NCBI GenBank assembly: GCA_029959285.1
Contig: JASCOE010000009.1
Location: forward strand, 210,245 to 274,244
Direction: 5' to 3'
Source: Flavobacteriaceae bacterium PS02337
Lineage (GTDB): Bacteria; Bacteroidota; Bacteroidia; Flavobacteriales; Flavobacteriaceae
DNA length: 64,000 bases
Shown here: positions 61,085 to 64,000 of the stretch, piece after piece
How the letters are laid out: every line of letters begins with the position of its first letter
How positions within the stretch are numbered: the first letter of the stretch is position 1
The notes under the pieces: generated by a model
The model's input: the letters and a program-made list of their open reading frames with translations, nothing else
Told to the model about the DNA's origin: nothing
Database searches by the model: none
Translations under genes and position numbers: made by a program

Positions 61085-61951
61085 ATGGCAAAAAAGACAA
61101 TCAATCCTACTAAATCATTAAAAATTCCAACGATAATTATACTATCTGCGAAATTATGCGCATTTATATCTATAAAATTAGTGACAAGATTTGCTGCAAA
61201 AATCTTCACTACCCCAATAAAACATAAGGTTCCAAAGCGTGAATTTGAAATGGATTCTAAAAGCTTAAAAAACAATATTTATGTTCCGAGCATCGATAAA
61301 AGTGTTCTTACTTATCATTATGGACAAAGTGATCGAAAAATTTTATTAGTTCATGGATGGTCAGGAAGAGGAACTCAGTTGTTTAAAATAGCCGATGAAC
61401 TTTTACAAAATGGATATTCAACAATAAGCTTTGATGCTCCAGCTCATGGAAAATCTGAAGGTAAAACTACTATAATGTCTGAATTTATTGCTTCAATCTT
61501 AGAAATTGAAAGACAATTTGGACCTTTTGAAATCGCAATCGGACATTCATTGGGAGGAATGTCAGTTTTAAACGCCATAAAAGATGGATTATCTGTAGAA
61601 AAAGCTGTGATTATAGGAAGTGGAGATATTGTACAAGATATTTTGGATGAATTTATTTTCAAGTTAGGTTTGAAAGAAAAAATAAGTCAAAATCTTCGAA
61701 ATTTATTTGAAAAGAAATATCAAGTAAAAATGGATGATTTTTCAGCATATCGTGCAGCACAAAAAATAGATATTCCGGTTTTAGTAATGCATGATAATGA
61801 TGATCCAGAAGTTTCAGTTAAAGCAGGAATTCATATTAATGAAAATCTTAAAAATGGAAGTTTATTTTTAACTGACGGACTCGGCCATAGAAAGATTTTA
61901 GGAAATCAAAATGTAATTAGAAAAATTCTTGAGTTTATTAAAAAAACGTAA
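61085..61951 (+). CDS. Alpha/beta hydrolase
   Basis: A 288-residue alpha/beta hydrolase fold protein. The oxyanion segment LLVHGWSGRG is near residues 88-97, the nucleophile serine in the elbow GHSLGG (about residue 160), an acid in HDNDDPEV, and the catalytic His in LGHRKIL. The N-terminal 60 residues are basic with a hydrophobic segment (about residues 14-38) that may be a membrane anchor. Substrate unknown. It is divergent from glgA. Confidence 0.85.
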   Translation: MAKKTINPTKSLKIPTIIILSAKLCAFISIKLVTRFAAKIFTTPIKHKVPKREFEMDSKSLKNNIYVPSIDKSVLTYHYGQSDRKILLVHGWSGRGTQLFKIADELLQNGYSTISFDAPAHGKSEGKTTIMSEFIASILEIERQFGPFEIAIGHSLGGMSVLNAIKDGLSVEKAVIIGSGDIVQDILDEFIFKLGLKEKISQNLRNLFEKKYQVKMDDFSAYRAAQKIDIPVLVMHDNDDPEVSVKAGIHINENLKNGSLFLTDGLGHRKILGNQNVIRKILEFIKKT

Positions 61952-61997
61952 TTTTACACCTAAAACACTAACTATTAAAAACTTAAAGTACTAAAAA

Positions 61998-62642
61998 ATG
62001 GATTTATTTGGAGAAACATCAAATTGGGAAACTAAATTAAATCCCATTTTAAGAAAGTACAAAGGAAGAACTCATCCACTTGAATATCATAATACATATC
62101 AATTATTAATTATGGTAATTCTTTCTGCACAAGATTCTGATGCGAACATTAATAACATTGCTCCTATTTTATTTGAAAAATATCCAACTTTAAATACACT
62201 TTCAAAAACTGATTTTGAAACCTTCCTTCCTTATATTAGCAAAGTTCGTAATCACGTTACAAAAGCCAAATGGATTTTAGAAATTGCTCAAACTATTAAA
62301 AACGACAAGGATATTCCATTAACAATGTTAGAATTAACAGCTTTAAAAGGTGTAGGAAGAAAATCTGCAAATGTTATTTTAAGAGAAACTCATAAAACTG
62401 CAGAAGGAATTATTGCTGATCTACATGTAATTCGCGTAGCACCAAGAATTGGGATCATTAAAGAAAGTAAAGATGGTAATAAAATTGAAAAAGATTTAAT
62501 GCAGGTACTTCCAAAAAATATATGGTCAGAAATTGGAATGGCAATTTCTTTTTTAGGAAGAGAAATTTGCAGGCCAAAGCCAAAATGTCAAGAATGTCTT
62601 TTAACAGATATTTGTTTGTATTATACAACTGAAGTAGCTTAA
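61998..62642 (+). CDS. nth: Endonuclease III-like DNA glycosylase
   Basis: A 214-residue base-excision repair enzyme that removes oxidised pyrimidines and nicks the abasic site. The helix-hairpin-helix reads LKGVGRKSA with catalytic K122; the second catalytic residue is D141 in ADLHVIRV. Four cysteines (C191, C197, C200, C206) form the [4Fe-4S] site. The first spacing is five residues instead of the usual six (C-X6-C-X2-C-X5-C in E. coli), and the typical VDTHV is ADLHV here, so it belongs to a divergent subgroup. Confidence 0.9.
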   Translation: MDLFGETSNWETKLNPILRKYKGRTHPLEYHNTYQLLIMVILSAQDSDANINNIAPILFEKYPTLNTLSKTDFETFLPYISKVRNHVTKAKWILEIAQTIKNDKDIPLTMLELTALKGVGRKSANVILRETHKTAEGIIADLHVIRVAPRIGIIKESKDGNKIEKDLMQVLPKNIWSEIGMAISFLGREICRPKPKCQECLLTDICLYYTTEVA

Positions 62643-62656
62643 AAATCTATTTTCTT

Positions 62657-63079
62657 CTAGTATCTATCAAATAAATTATCTTCCAAGAATCCTTCTTTAA
62701 ATAATGTAAAAGCATTAACTCCAGAATGACTTAATTTATCGTTAATATAAAACTCATACGGAGTACAAACATTTGCCATTGAACCATCAATTTGAATTGA
62801 ATAACTCAATATTTTCTCTTGAAATTTTATGTTTGCAGGAATTGAAACTATTGATTTATAAAACTCCTTTACGGATTCATCAGATAATTTATTGCCTTTG
62901 ATGCTATTCTCACTAATCGATTGCAAAATCATTTTATCTGAACACACCAATTTTATTTTTACCGAATCTCTTTGATGAAATCCCTCAAAAAAAACTTCAA
63001 TAGTTTTTTGAACTTCTTGTTTTTGAGCATTAGAATTTAATCCTAAAAAAATAAAAAAGATAAATATATAAGATTTCAT
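62657..63079 (-). CDS. Small exported NTF2-like protein
   Basis: A 140-residue protein when started at 63079 (MKSYIFIFFIF), which gives a clean signal peptide ending NAQ and avoids overlap with the next gene; the ATG at 63097 would add six residues. The mature part has KTIEVFFEGFHQRDSVKIKLVC and a later strand-rich part (SYSIQIDGSMANVCTPYEFYIN), the layout of a cone-shaped NTF2/SnoaL-like fold. Such proteins bind small hydrophobic ligands or have no known activity. Confidence 0.6.
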   Translation of the reverse strand: MKSYIFIFFIFLGLNSNAQKQEVQKTIEVFFEGFHQRDSVKIKLVCSDKMILQSISENSIKGNKLSDESVKEFYKSIVSIPANIKFQEKILSYSIQIDGSMANVCTPYEFYINDKLSHSGVNAFTLFKEGFLEDNLFDRY

Positions 63080-63089
63080 AGAAATATTT

Positions 63090-63542
63090 TTAAACATTAA
63101 ACTGAGAAAGATGATGATCTAAATGTTTGGCAAACATATTATTCCATTCTTTTGAATTTAATTTCCCGGATGAAAGAGATTCTTTTCCTATAAATTCTTT
63201 TTCTCCAAGTTCTTGCGTTTTATTTATATAATTAATAAGTCTTGCTTTTTCAAGTTCAAAATCACAATTATTACTTATAATAAATTGAGGTGCAGTTCTA
63301 ATATTTCTAGGATATAGAGTTTCATTTACTACTTTGTTCTTTATAAAAGATTTCAAAATAAAACGCATAAAACTATTCGGTTTTTGATGAATATTATCAT
63401 AAACCATCTCATACATTACATTACAATGAGCGAGCATTTGATCAACAGACATTTTTCCCCAAAGCGGTTGAGAATCATTTTTTAATTTACTAATACGATC
63501 AACAAACTCTTTAGAATCGTCTGTAGAAAAAATATTTTTCAT
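63090..63542 (-). CDS. DUF1569 (DinB-like) protein
   Basis: A 150-residue protein without signal peptide. WGKMSVDQMLAHCNVMYEM, the central helix, and the end FAKHLDHHLSQF, with histidines spaced to bind metal, match DUF1569 in the DinB/YfiT-like four-helix bundle superfamily. Such proteins may be metal-dependent thiol transferases; function is not known here. It lies 10 bases before the NTF2-like gene, so both may be cotranscribed. Confidence 0.83.
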   Translation of the reverse strand: MKNIFSTDDSKEFVDRISKLKNDSQPLWGKMSVDQMLAHCNVMYEMVYDNIHQKPNSFMRFILKSFIKNKVVNETLYPRNIRTAPQFIISNNCDFELEKARLINYINKTQELGEKEFIGKESLSSGKLNSKEWNNMFAKHLDHHLSQFNV

Positions 63543-63610
63543 AATTAAAGAATAATCGATTTACGAAAAGCAAAATTATAAAATTTAATGAGTGATGTAA
63601 ATTTAGAGCA

Positions 63611-63650
63611 AAAAAAAAACTTCAATTAGCAAAAAGCCAATTGAAGTTTT
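63611..63650 (-). terminator. Terminator of tRNA genes
   Basis: AAAACTTCAATT (63616-63627) and AATTGAAGTTTT (63639-63650), a perfect 12-pair stem, is followed on the minus strand by a run of T residues. It ends the tRNA transcript. Confidence 0.9.
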
Positions 63651-63652
63651 AG

Positions 63653-63738
63653 TACTCAGAGCGGGACTTGAACCCGCACGAACATTGCTGTTCACTGGAT
63701 TTTAAGTCCAGCGTGTCTACCAATTTCACCATCCGAGC
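63653..63738 (-). tRNA. tRNA-Leu (anticodon UAA)
   Basis: An 86-base type II tRNA with a long variable arm. The 5' end is GCTCGGATGG and the 3' end TCTGAGT plus A73, pairing with G.U pairs. The anticodon loop reads CTTAAAA with UAA, and the T loop is GTTCAAGTC. The CCA end is not encoded. It follows tRNA-Phe by 6 bases on the same strand. Confidence 0.95.
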
Positions 63739-63744
63739 ATTATG

Positions 63745-63817
63745 TGGTACCTCCAGGGATCGAACCAGGGACACATGGATTTTCAGTCCATTGCTCTACC
63801 ATCTGAGCTAAGGTACC
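63745..63817 (-). tRNA. tRNA-Phe (anticodon GAA)
   Basis: A 73-base tRNA. The acceptor stem is GGTACCT with AGGTACC, then A73; the D arm has TAGCTCAGATGGTAGA, the anticodon loop CTGAAAA gives GAA, and the T loop is GTTCGATCC. CCA is not encoded. Between it and the rRNA terminator lies ACTTATA and TATAAGT around a TTGC loop, a possible processing hairpin. Confidence 0.96.
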
Positions 63818-63852
63818 ATATTACTTATATTGCTATAAGTAAAGTTTAGAAT

Positions 63853-63882
63853 AAAAAACCCCGTTTTATAAACAGGGTTTTT
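63853..63882 (-). terminator. Terminator of rRNA operon
   Basis: AAAAACCCCGTTT and AAACAGGGTTTTT form a stem with one wobble pair between 5S rRNA and tRNA-Phe; the T residues follow on the minus strand. Confidence 0.8.
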
Positions 63883-63891
63883 GAAAAGAAA

Positions 63892-64000
63892 GGCGACGAC
63901 ATACTCTCCCACATAACTGCAGTACCATCTGCGCAGGCGGGCTTAACTTCTCTGTTCGGGATGGGAAGAGGTGAGCCCCGCCGCAATAACCACCTTAAGA
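63892..64000 (-). rRNA. rrf: 5S ribosomal RNA
   Basis: About 109 bases. The minus strand begins TCTTAAGGTGG at the window edge and has the conserved core CCCATCCCGAACAGAGAAG and AAGCCCGCCTGCGC; the 3' end is GTATGTCGTCGCC, pairing with the 5' region. The 23S and 16S genes should lie beyond the right edge. The gene is complete or nearly so. Confidence 0.93.

Overview
The window is AT-rich, densely coded chromosomal DNA from a member of the Bacteroidota, most likely a Flavobacterium-like species. The evidence is the type IX secretion gene porQ, a type B sorting (CHU_C) C-terminal domain, BlaI/M56 pairs with TonB-plug-like tails, head-GIN and DUF4097 genes, Bacteroidota-type promoters (TTTG, about 19 bp, TAnnTTTG), and many flavobacterial intergenic inverted repeats. 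No transposase, integrase, CRISPR array or replication origin was seen.

Layout. 1-4252: end of a DUF2520 gene, KdsC-like phosphatase, UbiA prenyltransferase, Maf, a small MscS channel and an AI-2E family permease. 4331-13240: envelope and secreted proteins (Omp85-like barrel, His-rich secreted protein, LVIVD lipoprotein, PIG-L deacetylase), then a 35-residue membrane microprotein next to a sodium:solute symporter. 13271-15243: three poorly known genes, two of them membrane proteins. 15483-20564: DUF2911, HAD phosphatase, TcdA, TatD and DUF1684 on the minus strand, and an MFS exporter. 20730-25859: a regulatory cassette of two BlaI repressors and two M56 peptidases, with an extra tail-only copy between them and a 36-bp palindrome over the promoter. 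25948-30422: serine hydrolase with a CBM48-like end, a 47-residue microprotein, EamA transporter, fasciclin protein and twin ExbD genes. 30505-37692: two giant trimeric-fibre-like proteins with S74 chaperone ends flanking a T9SS-sorted protein. 38114-48052: rpsA, a YcxB-like protein, nucleoside permease, cmk, two L,D-transpeptidase-like proteins, porQ and lon. 48329-51214: an ECF sigma operon with anti-sigma-like, DUF4097 and head-GIN proteins. 51307-60969: MFS, M48 lipoprotein, GH31, and glgB-glgC-glgA. 61085-63542: hydrolase, endonuclease III and two small proteins. 63611-64000: tRNA-Leu, tRNA-Phe and 5S rRNA, the 3' end of an rRNA operon read on the minus strand.

How the genes work together. 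glgA and glgC overlap by ATGA and, with glgB, form a glycogen synthesis operon; GH31 follows after a gap holding a LacI-like palindrome. The BlaI/M56 cassette looks like a signal-responsive proteolytic switch whose output tail has been duplicated and exchanged. The ECF operon probably feeds back on itself through a GTAAC/GTC promoter and controls envelope proteins.

Most unusual items: an in-frame tail duplication after an M56 stop codon; the S74/CHU_C/S74 surface-fibre cluster; a structured intergenic element present twice on opposite strands whose core hairpin differs in sequence but stays perfectly paired; and two unlisted microproteins. All functions are inferred from sequence reading alone; no database search was run.
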